Assembly: GCA_008711295.1 (NCBI GenBank) | Contig: VUYV01000181.1 | Coordinates: 721,411 to 785,410 of the forward strand | Source: Anarhynchus alexandrinus | Taxonomy: Eukaryota; Chordata; Aves; Charadriiformes; Charadriidae | Reading direction: 5' to 3' | Length of the DNA stretch: 64,000 bases | Shown here: in pieces, positions 36,359 to 49,700 of the stretch | How the letters are laid out: the number at the start of each line of letters is the position of its first letter | How positions within the stretch are numbered: position 1 is the first letter of the stretch | Notes under the pieces: generated by a model | Told to the model about the DNA's origin: nothing | The model's input: the letters and a program-made list of their open reading frames with translations, nothing else | Database searches by the model: none | Program-made: the position numbers and the translations under genes

Positions 36359-39300
36359 GATGGACTGCAAGGAGCAGCGGGGCAGGGCAGGAGCTGTGTG
36401 CTCGGCACTGGTGATCCCGCACCACTGGAATAATACCTCCCCGCTGCAGTCAGTGTTTCTTGGTCGCTGCTGCGGAATGGGTCGCCTTTGCTCCCCACGT
36501 TCCCCCTGCTCCAGGCGGCAGTTCTCCATACAGGGGCTTTGTTTCCCTCTGCCTCAAGGAATCACAACGTGGCTTTGTGATAGGCTTTTGGTTGCAATTA
36601 ATGAGGTTAGTCTGGCCTGTTTGCTGGAGTCTGGTGAGCCAAAACTCCCTGGATACAGCACTAAACCCTCAGACACCATCATGTTTGGCTTGCACACCTG
36701 CATCTTGCATTCGGCTTTCAGAGCAGCTCATTTCCTTCCCAAAACCTGGACTACTCCAGGATTTAAAAAAATATCTCAATGACTTATTTTAGTCAATTTG
36801 CAAGTATGAAGACATCTGCTGATCCCATTACTGCTTGATATTGCAAGAGCCTTGAAAATCAATAAGAATCTTACTGCAAGATACAGCCTGTGAAGTGTTT
36901 CTGGTCTTCAAGACAGAAAAGGGGACCCTCTTGAGAGGACAAGCCTGTCAGGCACTGAGTTTCTTGAAGAAAAAAAAAAATAAATTGTATGCCACTGATT
37001 TCCCCTGGTAAAGCAGATTCACTAAGAAGAAGGGCAGGAGCCCCTGACAGGGCTGGGGAAAAAAACCCACCAAACTTTCCATGGGAGAACTTTCGTGGGA
37101 GAACCAGAGAAGTCCAGTTTGCACTCACACACACTTGCTTTTGTCTCCAGAGGTAGTTCCACCAGCTTTTGGTTGGACAGCCTCAGGTGGCTCAGCCATG
37201 TTCATGTCATAGCCTGGAGAGGCAGCGTGACAGTGAAGAGGCAGAGATTAACATGAGCTTCCACCCGTGGAGAAGCTGCAGCCTCAGGGCCTGGGTGTAA
37301 CGGGGAGCTGTGTTCTAGCTGGAGGTGATGCTGTGTATTCTTTATGGGATAGAAATTTGGTTATGGAGCCAAATCCTCAACTGCTGTAAATAAACAGCTC
37401 TCTTTGGAAGTTAACAGACTGCATGCCCGGGTGGCGTAAAGCAGCCTGGCTCCACTCCTGTCAGCCAACTGGATCCTCAGTGCTAATTGTCTATTGATTC
37501 TGGACAGAGCGATACCCATTTACTCTGCAGCCAACTGGGCTCTTGCTCCCCATCATTTACTGCGTTTGTGCTTCTTCCTTTGTCTCTGCCTTTTCTCCTG
37601 CCCATCCCCACATTCATCTTTCTTTGTATTTGCACCCTTTCCGAGTCTCTCTCTCTCTCTCCTGACTTTCCACCCTTTTCCCCCAAAGACTTTGTTGTCC
37701 ATTTGCCCATCTCCTCTTCCTCACAATGACTTCTCTCTCACATACCTCCCAGTTCACCTACTGTTTCTCCTGTATTTTCCCTCCTTCTCCTTTCCTCCAC
37801 ATCTTCCCCACGTCCCTATTCCCCCTCTCTCAGCTTCCCTTCCTCCATAAGCTCTTCCCTCCCCATGCTACGGAGGGACGGCGGATACACCACTGCCGAT
37901 AGCTGTGATTTCTCCTAACTGCTTGGCCAGGGTCAAGGAGGTTTTTTTCATTATCTTTTCATTGCAAACAGCCTCTGCATACAAGAAGCTCCATTAGCAA
38001 ATATCGATGCGCAGCAGGCTGGGTGCACATAGATTACCGCGACACATCAAACAGCAGAAATGACAAATAGGCGGCTGAGCGCAGGCAGTAAGAAGAGCCG
38101 TGTTAACGTAAGCAAGAAAACAGAGCGAATGCAACAGGGGAAAATAATTAAAAACAAATACGTCGGCGGCTTCCCACCGCTGGAAAGGCAGACGGGAGAT
38201 GGGGGCTTCCGACTCAGGAGTGGAATCTCCCACCGAGAGACTGCCGAAATTCTGAGTGTGCCTTCGCAATTTCTGCAGCTGCTGCCGGCGCTCTGCGGAG
38301 CCTCGCAGAGGAGGACTCAGCAAACTTATTTCCAGGCAGAATTTGCTGCCGAACACAACATTACTACAGAAAATTTGGTGTTTTCCACTAGGGGGTTGAG
38401 CGGGACTGTGTTCGCACTGGGATCTAACGGCTTTGACCACTGTCTTCGGTGGGTTTTATGTCCAGGGCATAATCTCTCCTCTGCATGATCATATACATGG
38501 TTTGGTTGAAAATACTACTAGATGCACGCTAATGTGAAGGGACCCAAACAGTAAAGAGAAAGAAAAGAAAAATATAAGCTAAAGAAAATAGAAAGAAAGG
38601 TTTTAGGAAAGGAGAGGGGGACAGAGAAAAAACACTGCAGGCAACAGAGGGAGAATGAAGGAGAAAACTGGAGAAGTGGGGGCACAGCATGAGATGCTAA
38701 GGGGAGAGATGCAGAAATCACCTGGTGTGTTTTTACAAGGTAAAAGAACAAGACCCAGGTTTCTCATTGGTATACGTGGGTACAGTTCCATCAGACCCTA
38801 CTGATTTACATCACCCAAGACTCCACTCCACTGACTTTCACGTAACTTTATGGATTGACACCACCCCAGCATCTGGCTCAGGCACTGTGGGCTGCAGTCC
38901 AAACAAGGATACATGATACATAGCATGATTCCTTTCTAGGGCACAATCTCTTTATTGCTCCCAATTCCCCAGACTATTAGCTAAATATAACTGGCAGAAA
39001 CTTCTGTTATTGTCAGCAGGTTTCCCATTCCCATCACCTCTCCAGACCATGCCCTGTGTCAAGCACCACAGCCAGTACTTCAATGTCTGTCCTGAAAGAT
39101 CAGATTTACTCACCTCTATTTATTCTCTTTTAGACCAATCTGAAGTTTTCTGACCTGTTCTGCACATCCCACTTCTTCTATTAACTCTCCCTTACACCTC
39201 TCAGATACGGCTGAGTCTTTAAAAACTCACTTCGTGAAAAGTCCTATTGTTTCTCACAGAGATTTTTTTTTTTTCCCTGAGAAACGGGTGAATAAAACTG

Positions 39301-42300
39301 TCGTAGAACCATTTATGAAGACAAAGCTAAGAGGATCAAACCCTCCTTGATTTTGCTTAGATCTTGGCCCAGGTCTTCATTTGATCCATGCAATTAATAC
39401 GTTTCTTGGTTTTAGCACTATCAGGCAACTGTTTGGCCCTGTACATTAATCTCAGGAGGCAACACAGAACTGATTAGAAACTGAAAGGAGACGGAGCAGG
39501 GTGTGCAAGACTGGTATTAAGTAAAAGAAGGAAAGCCTACTCCCTAAGGTATCTTTTCTGCACTGTATTTGTTTCTGAGGCCTCATGAATAGCATCCCTC
39601 TTCCCTGCGTGTAGTTCCTTAACTCTGAGTTCTGCATGACTCATTGCCCCAAGCGGCAATGAATTGTCTGCCAGGTTGCTACTTCTGGGGTATTAACAGA
39701 ATATTGAGAATCTCATTTCTGATCTCCCTTAAAACCGCTTGGTAAATGGATCTGGCTCAGAGAAAAGATGAAAATAATGTGTGCAATAAAAAGGCCCCCA
39801 AAAATGGAGGAGAAAAAGAAAGAGAAATGAAAGAAAAAGATGGGATTTCCAGAGAGTCCTGACTGATCTCCACTTCATTATTGAAAGATTGGACTATTAA
39901 AGGGACACAGTAGGCCTGAAGGAATTGTGTGATCATTTGTGCAAATGGTAATTTCGGTGTTCAGTCTATCATATCCATAAACATAATGTGGCTGGGAGTG
40001 ACATGAGTTATAGCAAATCCCTTTCCCAGGAGGCTCCATGCCACTTTGATGCAATGCCTGAGAAGGCAGAGAGCTGGAAAGCAAGAGATGCTTCCTCCCT
40101 CCTGTGCTCGCTCTCGCAGCTGAGCTGATGGGCGAAGCCACTCTGATTACAGCAGATTTGTGGAATTAAATGGAGGAGCCATAGTGCTGACAAAGAAACT
40201 GTTCCAATTCCGGAGAAGCTCATCTCTGTCTTGTACTTACCCGCTCACACAACCGAACATGCAAAATCTGCTCAGTAAATAAAGATGTGTTACTCTGGCT
40301 CAACGCAGTACTTTGCTGAAGTGCTAATCCCAAGGGAAACGCATGCCAAACACTTCCCCCGCTTTACAGATGTGCTGCTTGGCTGTGTGTGTCCTCACAC
40401 GCTTGTAGGTGGGGGAATACACGTCCTAACATTGAGACATCACTCTTCTGCTCTTTGTGAACTCCGAAGCCAGCAGCGCAAACTGGGATTTTCAACTGTG
40501 CCGAGTAAAAGACGAACACCCTAATCCCATTGACCTTAATCTCAATCTGTTTGTAAGAAGAGAGCATCCCTTCTCTGCTCTGTCTTCCTACAATCCTGGG
40601 CATAATCTGCAGCGCTGCTGAGTTGCTGCGCAAGCTTGTGGTGTATAAATTCAGGTTAGGCACTCTCTGGGATTCCCACGGACAGGACTACATCTTCTGT
40701 CAGGGTCAAGCGATGCGTCTTCCCTGGGTTATCTCCACCTACCCTTGCTGTGCCTGTGGCTCAAGAGGCTAACGCTGTAGGCTCTTGGCTCTACAGCCAT
40801 CTGGGCCAGGACCTGGCCACAGAGCAATGTGTTTCCCCAATTCAGCACTAAGGCACAGCAAAGATCAAGTCTTCGCTGGACACAGACAGCACGAGAACTA
40901 TTCTTACCCGTGGGCTACCAAATGCCAAATTGCTTTGTGGAGCTGAATGAAATTACTGGTGGGATTTACATTTTCAGAGTCCAAATATTACACTGATGTA
41001 CGTTCAGCAAAGTGACAAGATTAACAAGCTTAAAGAAAGCCAAAATAGAGTGCTGAGACATCCAGGTAGGAGAACTGATAGCTCTCAGACTGCTGAGACC
41101 CCATCAGCAGTATTGTGAATTCGCCTTAATGCACTAAACCACCAGTTACTAAAACTCCGTCCTGGATGGGAATAGCCTTGAACTCAGAAAACAATCTTGT
41201 TCTGTTTCTGACCCATACAAATGAAGCTTTCACACAATTTCTGCATTGAGATAAATAAATACACACTGTCCCAGCTTTATAAAGGCAAAGGGCAGAAATT
41301 TGTGCTTTATATTCATTGGTTCTGGAAAAAAAAAACCCAAAAATTTAAATGTCACAACACCATGTACGTATTCATATAGAATTCAATTTCTTGGATTCTT
41401 ACTTGTGCGGAATTTTTGAGTAACTTTTTGAAGAAGAGGGGCAACATTGCATCAAATCCTGTGGCTTGTTCTGCGATTGGGGTAGTGGTTTACCCAATGA
41501 GAGACAGCCTCACTGGATTGCACAAAAAAGTGAAGGGTTATGGGCTTTGCTGGGGAGTTTCTTTGAGTAGTGGACCCAAAAAACATTCTTTGCTCACTGG
41601 TTCTTCATATGCCTACACTTGACTACCCCACATACCAGGATCACATTTCACCTTAGCCTCATATTCTCATAAAAGTACCTAAGATATCATCCATTTCTCT
41701 GCAAAGGGGTGAACTTCATCATTCTTATTTGGTCAGGCAGCTTCACCCTTGATTTTTCTATTATTTCGGTTCAAAAATTGGTCTTGCTTGGTTGGTTTTC
41801 TTTCTTTTTTTGCTTTTGTTTTGCATCTTATCTTTCATAAGTTAAGAAACAACAATCAATTAAAAGGAAACATTTCCTTTGTTCAAGGGAACATGCCTGC
41901 AGTACCTAAGGGAGAGATCTGCAAACAGCAGAACATGTTTCTCATGTCCCAGGTTCCCATAGCATCAGTGGGTTTGAAGTCCTCGTGCCTCTGTGCTTCT
42001 TCCTCGCTATCTGTTTGGAAGGTTTATGACTTACAAAGACAAATCTGTGTGTCCTACAATGTGGCTGAAAATACAAACCCATTAAAAAGTAACGAATGAT
42101 CTTCATACCTGAGACCTTCCTGCATGGGGTGTTTCTAAGGAGGGTCTGGGCTTTCTAGAGAAACCAGAACAAAAGACTTAATTCCTGCTTCAGCCCATGG
42201 AGGACATTTAGTGATAGGCAAAGACATGACTCTACCTCTGCCAAGACATCAACCCCATGTCGGAGCTGATCTGTAGATGACTACAATTTGTTGTTTGCTG

Positions 42301-45300
42301 TAAACAACAGCAGGTGGCTTCACCAGAGAGCAGCTACTACGGATAAGAAGTTACAGTGGGATTTGGATAGATGACTGGTGTAGGGAAAACTCAGAGGATA
42401 AACATTTACTTCTGCGGGGCTTCCTGATAGCTCCAGACAAAGCAAATCTGGGAGCAGATACGAATGAGGGACTTGGCACAGAGTCTGATCCAAATAAGAG
42501 GACTTTCCTGGGGCAAAAATTCATGCAGTCTATGATAAGGACTGCCAGAAATCCCTATCAGCCATGAAACTAGAAAAACAGATTGGGTAAGAGAGTGCTG
42601 GAGAAAGCTGCAGATCATTAGTCTGCTTTGCCTGATTGCATGTGGTTTCTCCCTTGGCTCAGCAAAGCCAGCTCAATTCCTTTCCCTGTTAGACATTGGC
42701 CCAAATTACAGAGTTTACATCCAAACTTTACAAAGCATTAATATTTAGATGGTGGGTTATGTTTCCATCTATAATGCCTTTAATTTTATGGGAAAATAAC
42801 ATACATTCTAGTTTAAATGTCCTGGTTTTCAACCGCTTGGCTGGTTTCTCATCTGATTTCCTGCTGGTTCTGTTCCACCAGTGTAATTTCCTGACTCGAT
42901 GGAGTAGCACCTGATCTTTGGCAGTCAAAGAGACCAGAATCAGGCCTCTTTTCAGCTGGACGGTGTGCCGGCTTTCAAAGTCAGGGGCACAAAGGACCTG
43001 AGCCTGGGTGGCTCCTGGGACCCATCTTCTGGTCCAAGAATGAAACCCAAACAGTTCCTGTATTTGAAGACAAAAATCTGCCTTTAACTGCCTCCCTTGC
43101 ATGCAGGAAACCAGGTAGGCTTTTTTTTTTTGGTGTGTTTTTGTTTCTAAATGTTGAAATGTTTTGTTTTTAAATGTTGGAAACAAAGCTGTTCTGGGAG
43201 ATGAATTTCAGTTCCCGGAGACAAACTCTGCCTCCTTTGCGTAACCCCATGAAAACAAAGGTTGGGAACAGGAAATGTTGCTATAAACTACAGTGTCATT
43301 AATGGGCGACTCCGTAATAATCAGGTGTATTTATAAACCAGGAACAACTTTCCCAGCAAGACTACCTTCCATCACCTCCCACTGCATTATTGTTCCCTGC
43401 CAAAGCTGTCAGCTCACACTTGCGTTGTTAATTAGGTGAACCACTCAAGGCAGGTGAGCAGTGAGGAAACAACCGGTAATTTTCCCCGTGATCGTTTCTC
43501 TCTTTGGGTGCCTGCACTCGGCTGCCTTCTTTCCACGTGACCTGCTTTCCCCCCAGCACAGAGGTGAGCCCGGGAAGGGCACCCGTGGGGAGAAAAAGGC
43601 AGAAAATAGGGGGGAGAGAGAGAGAAACCAAGAGTGAAAGGGCAAAATTTGCTGAAAGCCTCATCTGTGGCTTTCAGCATCTCAGGCAGATCCTTTTACT
43701 GACTTCGGAGCGAGGGGAGTGGAAATGCTGTAAGTAAGTAAAAGGATCAACAGGAAAAAAAAAGCCCCACTTCTTTTCCACTTCCCTCCTTCCTCGCCTC
43801 TTCAACCCCCCCTCTTCCTTCCTCCGCTTGCTTGGGAAATTGCCGAACGACCAAAATCCACAGGCAGCTCCAGCTCCTTCCCCTCTCTCTTGACCTTTTC
43901 ACAGTTCTAAGGGTTATTTAATGAGCTTAGAAAAATAATGCATCAGTTAATGGCAGAATCCCTGGAAGGGTAGCATTATCAAGTTTCCCTTTCCTCCTCC
44001 TCACCCTCACTGGAGGTCTCATCACCTTCAAACCTCCACTTCCAGCTTGCTTTCTTGCGTGCTTTAAAATGTCTTCAAATTAGTACCACTTTATAAAATG
44101 GAGAAAGAGATCAGCGAGAGGCCTGGAAAGGGGCATTTAAATGTTGCACTTTGAAAAACATAGTCACAGAGGTTTGATCTTCTTAAGCTAGTGAGAATGA
44201 AAAGTAATTTCTTTAAAATCAGGGTATAACAACTGATGTACATCAGGAGACATACTAATGTAGTCACACTGTTATATCTCATAGAAGAGGCCACTATACA
44301 CTGAAAAATAGAGAGGCGATAGGATCACCTATTGCCAAAAGATTGGTACAGCCTCATCCGTGCCATAAACAGCTCAGCAATCCACACAAAATTAAGAGAA
44401 TTTGTTGCAATAAATCTAGACTCAGTTTCAAGGGACTGGAAGTCAATAATTCAGCCCCTTCTCCAACAGAGACAAAACCTACTGTCCACAGGCACTGTGA
44501 ACAACTCATCTGTCTTCCCAAAATTAAACTTCCCATGCTTTCCAGTGACACCTGAGACCATGTTATAATTCGATGCAGAATCCAGAGGATGCACACAGTT
44601 CAGAAGACAAAACAAAGTACCCCCGGCAGCCTAACCCTCCTTTTGAAATATTTTTGGGCCTTAAATGCAAGAAAAAGCTGGCTGTCAGGGTATCTAAAAT
44701 GATATCATTACGTAGGAACTTTGAAGTATCAGACTGATCGAAACCAGAACTGAGTCTTCAAATCCACGAGTTTGCTCTTCCAGGCAGCTACTCCATGTAA
44801 TATCCTTAAAATAATCATTCTTCATCCAACAGTTAATTGAGCTTTTCCATTTGTAGATTCACCCTTTACACTACAAGGATCCAACTGAGGAATCACCAGT
44901 AGATACCAGTTACCTTAGACCTCAGGTCAGCGTAAGGAGAAACATCTCCAAGCTGATTCAATGCACCCAAGATCTGAGTCACTCTCTGGAGGAGGCTCTT
45001 TACAATAATTATAGGGGCGTCTCGTATGACTAAATCCCGAGGGTAAGTACCTTCATTCAGTGTCTATAGTTAGGTGGGATGAGTCTCAGGTTTTTCTCTC
45101 CCCCTGAAAGGCTTTGCACAAGAGCTCTCTCTTCTGACTTTGAGAAGCCTGCTTATATTTTTCAGCTTGAATTTAATCATGGCTAGTTGACATTCATCTC
45201 TTCTTGTGTCAGTGTTACCCCTGAGCTTAACAAATCATCTCCTTCTCTGGCATTTTGAATCCCGTTCATCTTCTCCACATACCCCTCCACACCCTGTGTT

Positions 45301-45329
45301 TAGCAACAACAATTGTTTATTCGTCTTAA
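36359..45329. other. Single-copy DNA without a recognisable gene
   Basis: The 226-codon plus frame at 36,102-36,782 starts inside and antisense to the CR1 and is not a gene. 37.5-37.9 kb is strongly pyrimidine-rich. The remainder is ordinary mixed-composition DNA with short frames only. A tRNA-like fold near 40.76-40.83 kb is discussed as a finding. Confidence 0.5.
37646..37661. repeat. (TC)n tract in pyrimidine-rich DNA
   Basis: Eight TC units inside a roughly 300-bp C/T-rich stretch (about 37,550-37,860). This bias explains the overlapping stop-free frames on that strand. Confidence 0.8.
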
Positions 45330-46770
45330 AAATTCAAGTCTTTGACTCTCCATCCACTTGATCATCCCATCAGTCCTTCTCTGAACCTGCTCTTATCTGA
45401 ATTAGTCTTCATTGGACACGGATGCCTAGAACTGTACATAGCATTACAGATGAATGTGTACCAGGCTCTCATACAAAAACATTTCCATTGCTCTTGCTTT
45501 ATTAGACACACGTTGCCTTAGGCATCTTAGAACTTGCCTTTTCCACAGTTCCATCACATACTGATACCTCAGCAGACTCTTCTAAGCTTGTCTGACATAG
45601 CCAGGTATTTCTCAGGCTCATAAACATTGTTTTTCCTACACAGATTTCTCAGTTCACTTGTCCAATAATCACCAGCACTGTGGTACAAGCAGATTCCACT
45701 CAGTCTACACCAGCTTTTTCCGTCATTCATCACTGGTATTTTGTGCTAATTTCCATTATTAATGAATACAGGACTGGTACTTGAAGAATTTTACTACTAA
45801 CTGCCCCCACTGAAATACTTCCCTTCTTGGAGAAGTTATCTCTTTTTGTAACACTCTTCTGATCAGATTTAACTTCACTTTTCCTACCTCTGCCTTAATG
45901 AGTATTTCTCACATTGCACGTATCAAATGTTTCCAGCTTCTTTGGATACAGATCTAAATTACATCAAATAGATAGAAATTAGTTAACTTCTCAAAGCAAG
46001 ATACCACATTATTCTTTCATGGTATTTTCCCAGAATAAGTGTTGTGGTCCATCTTACACCATTTTAATTATTCTGCCATTCAAAGTTGTTCTTGCATACT
46101 GCAGAGGTCACACTAATAGACTTACAAAAGCCTTGATCAAATTTTTCTAAAATACATGTGCTTACTATTCTTCCATCATATAATATCAACCTGCTAGTGA
46201 ACCAACATTCTGTAAAACAGCTCCTTCAGGTATCAGAAATGAAAGCAATTTGTTCCTCCCATTATCATCATATCAAGCAGTTTGAATTTTACTTCTACCT
46301 CAGCTATAGTAATTCAAATGTCCATACACTCCTTCCCATTCATGTCCTGCCTTTATGCCACGGTCATTATCAACATCCTTACTGAAATTGAAAGAAAATT
46401 ATTCATTTTGTTTTGAGGATGACCGCAGATTACTTTTAAACTTGGTCCCATTCTTCCTGCATGGTGCCAGTATTTCTTCTCTCATTATATTCTCCTTATT
46501 TCTATGGATAAGGAATTTCTACCGTTTGTTTTAATTTCCTCTGCAAAGAATTTCCTTTGTGAGGAAATTAAAACCTTGACATTTTGCAATTCTCACTTTA
46601 TCCCCACAGCTCATCTGAGATGTTGTTCTCATTGCTGATCAGTCCCTTTCTTTATAGGTCTACTCATAACCCAAGTGGGCATCTGGAAACCTTTCATTTT
46701 TCTGTTGTCACAGGACATTTATCCTTTCGACTTGCTGAATCCTCCTAGTTGTCTGATGGTTTTAGTCTAG
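45330..46770 (-). mobile_element. Ancient CR1/L3-like LINE, antisense, highly diverged
   Basis: The plus strand recalls the reverse complement of old CR1/L3-type elements. CCTTCTCTGAACCTGCTCTT is followed by GAACTGTACATAGCATTACAGATGA, then AACTTGCCTTTTCCACAGTT, GACATAGCCAGG, AATACAGGACTGGTACTTGA and AATTTTACTACTAACTGCCC, in the usual order. Divergence is high, with no open frame, which indicates an insertion far older than the other CR1 copies here. The identity of the 45.34-45.85 kb part is reasonable; extension to 46.77 kb is a guess. Both edges are uncertain by 100 bases or more. Confidence 0.45.
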
Positions 46771-49700
46771 AGAATTACACAATGCGCACTCTTTTATGCT
46801 AGAATCTCCAGCTATTTCCCTTGCGTTAAAATAGCCAGTTGCATTCAAAAAAATTAATAGAGTTATTTCTAGAGTTAGGAGAATGATCTTATTCCTCAGA
46901 ACTTCCTGGGAGAGAAAAGACAAAGTTACTCACTCTAATTAGAAGTCCACGTGCTGCCCAGAGTATTGAATAGAGCTGGAGTGATTTCTCCAGCACACCC
47001 AAAGGACGGACGCCGTAACACAGGTCAAGTTTGTCTGAAAAACATGGTTTTGAATACTGAGGTCAGATTCACTCCTATAAATGGAAGCAAGAAGAAATAC
47101 TTTTGTCTATGCATTACATAAGTTTACTCAAAATACATTTGTAGCATGTAGAGCACAGAATGTTTTTTTTTCCCCTGGTGTTCTGCACAAAGATGACTTC
47201 ACTTTAGTAGATAAAGCCATTTCTTTCCTCTCGGTCTTAAACTGAACGTACATCTGAAAACTAGATTTAACTGTGGCTGTCACTTGGGAAAAAATCTGAG
47301 ATCTAGATTTTAATTCAGGCCTTACGGATCTGAATTCCCATTTGCTTTTATACTTTGAATATGGTTTAAAGTCAGAGCATCGAGCGGTCAGCCAGCTCGC
47401 TGCCCAGATAAGCCGTTTTCCTTTACCTTCCAGTACCTCCCATCTAACCCAACCCGCTCATTTGGGACCAAGTGCTGTAGAACACAAATTGCACGGAGCA
47501 GCAACATCACCATTCAGCCCCTCTCATTTCGGTGGTTCCTGGGTTCCCCCTGTTGGGTGGTTGTACTGGATATTTCGAATACGCATTGTCACTCGTTCTG
47601 CAGAATTCCCTTTGTATCATATGTAGTAATACACAGCGTCTGCCAGTACACACATAGCTGTTCCGTGGAGACTGGGGACTTTAAGGACTGTCAGATGACT
47701 GGAGCTGAATTACCTAGGGGTTCCTTCTCCTTGAATTATTCTGCTATGAAATTCTCATCTGCAGGCTGCAAAGGGGAAACGACAGAGAGAAAAGAAACAG
47801 CTTCTCCCTGTCTAAACTTTCTGAGGAGCCTGTCGTGCTAAGTACTGGCCTGTCTCCTCTCGTTTGCGTTAACAGTGTCTAAATCAGTCTTTCAACTCAC
47901 TGCCTTCCACAGGAGGAGCTGAGCCAGCAGCACAAATGGACCCTTAAGTACAAGGGGCTGGAGTGAGCTATTTCCATACATGCTTGCAGGTAGACAGGGG
48001 AAAAAAAGGAAAAAAATAAAGAAAAAACAAAGTACTCTTAGCTCTATGTTTCCATCTCTCATTTCCATTAGTGCAAGCCTAGAAACCCCCCAGCCCTTTA
48101 TTCTTGTATTAAATACACCTCAAAATAGCTTTAAAACCGGTCTCAATCTCAATATCAAAATATAACAACGTGGAAAGGAGCTTTGTTTCCACCCACCAGT
48201 GACTGGCTGATCTGGTGGTGCTTGAGCTGCTGCTCTTCCGAGTCCCTTGCTCTGGTCTCAGACAGAACAGCATGAGCCTTCAGACACAATTAAGTAGCCC
48301 AAGGTCTGAGCACACGTCGAGGTCACCTGGCCCTTAAGAAGTTTGTCTCCTGAACCAGCGTTCAGGGACACCTGTGAGGAGCTGCCACTGCCCTTCACCG
48401 TGACTCCAACTGGCAGATGAGCACAAAGAGCAAGAGCTGTGTCCTCCAGGGCTGTTAGCTCAAACGGCCTCCACCTATTTCCCGTTCACAGGGGAAAAGA
48501 AAGCCAGGGATGGGGATGCAACAGAGCTTGGGGGCTTTGATCTGGCCGATAAGTTGATCCAGCTGGACACAGCCGGCAGGAAGGCAAAGAAAAGCCAATC
48601 TTTGGCTCTCGCAGCCTTAAGGTGCTCTGTGACACAGCTCTGCCTCGGTGCGCCTCTCGCTGCTGGAAGCTCTCTCTTTGCAGCGTTGTAGTCACCAAAA
48701 AGGAGAGTAAGGCCGCCTACGGGCTCTCTTGCTAAAATTGCTTTCATTTAGAACTATTTATCAGCATTTTCACACCATTTTTCAACCGCTCTCCTCGGCG
48801 GCGCTGTGCAATGCAAATACCTCCAAGTCATCACTGGAAGCCGAAAGAGCCCAGCCTGATAAAATATAACACACGAGGCAGGGAAATTCAATTACAACAG
48901 GCTGGCTGTGCTGGCCCCAGCTTTTTGCTGGGCTTCAAAGGGGGAGGGATAACAGGTAGACAGATTTTGTAGACATGTGTGCGCAATCATCGTTGCTGCT
49001 GAGCTCTCAGAGGCAAAGGGGTGGGTGAGTTTGCCCGAGACTGGGAAAATTTAACTCCTGTGACATGACCCATTGCAAGAGCTGATGCTTCATCTCAGTC
49101 CCACCTGAGTTTGGTTTTGAGGACTTACATTAAGCAAATTTCACCCTTAAGCTTCGCTCAAAGTGTTCAGAGATGAAATTTGAAATGTTTCTTTGATTTG
49201 AGGTTGGAATGGTTTAAAATATCTTCAATCATAGCACCAGGGCAAGTAGGGACATTTGCACATCTGCCTTATCAGGCATTACACTCGGGTAAGTAAAAGG
49301 CACAAGTTCTCTGTGCATATTTCTCTGCATATGTGAAATTAATCCCAGAAAGCTGAAGACCTGATAGAAGAACTATTCAATATTACATCAGCAATATGTA
49401 TTAGCTGGATGTGATCAATTCTCCAACCGTATCCTACTCCCTAACAAACTGGCAGGACACTTAATTTCTTTCCATTGCATGCCAGAATACACAAGAGAGT
49501 GTCATGAAATTCCAGGGCAGAGCTGTGATCCCAGTGTGATTTCCAAAAGCTGCGAAGTCTCTCTTGTGGCACTTTCCTAATTCAGAACCTTCACTGTAGA
49601 GCAAGAACAAAGCTGTCTCCCTTACGATATTCCTTTAAAATATAGTACAGTCCTGTGGCACACTTCAGAATTTTTTTCCTCTTTTCTGAATACACACGTA

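Noticed and set aside
36102..36782. 226-codon plus-strand open frame
   Set aside because: Its first third is antisense to the CR1 reverse transcriptase and the rest is chance extension; no family resemblance.
42728..43186. 152-codon minus-strand frame
   Set aside because: Looks more protein-like than most, but I recognise no domain and no splice sites frame it convincingly.
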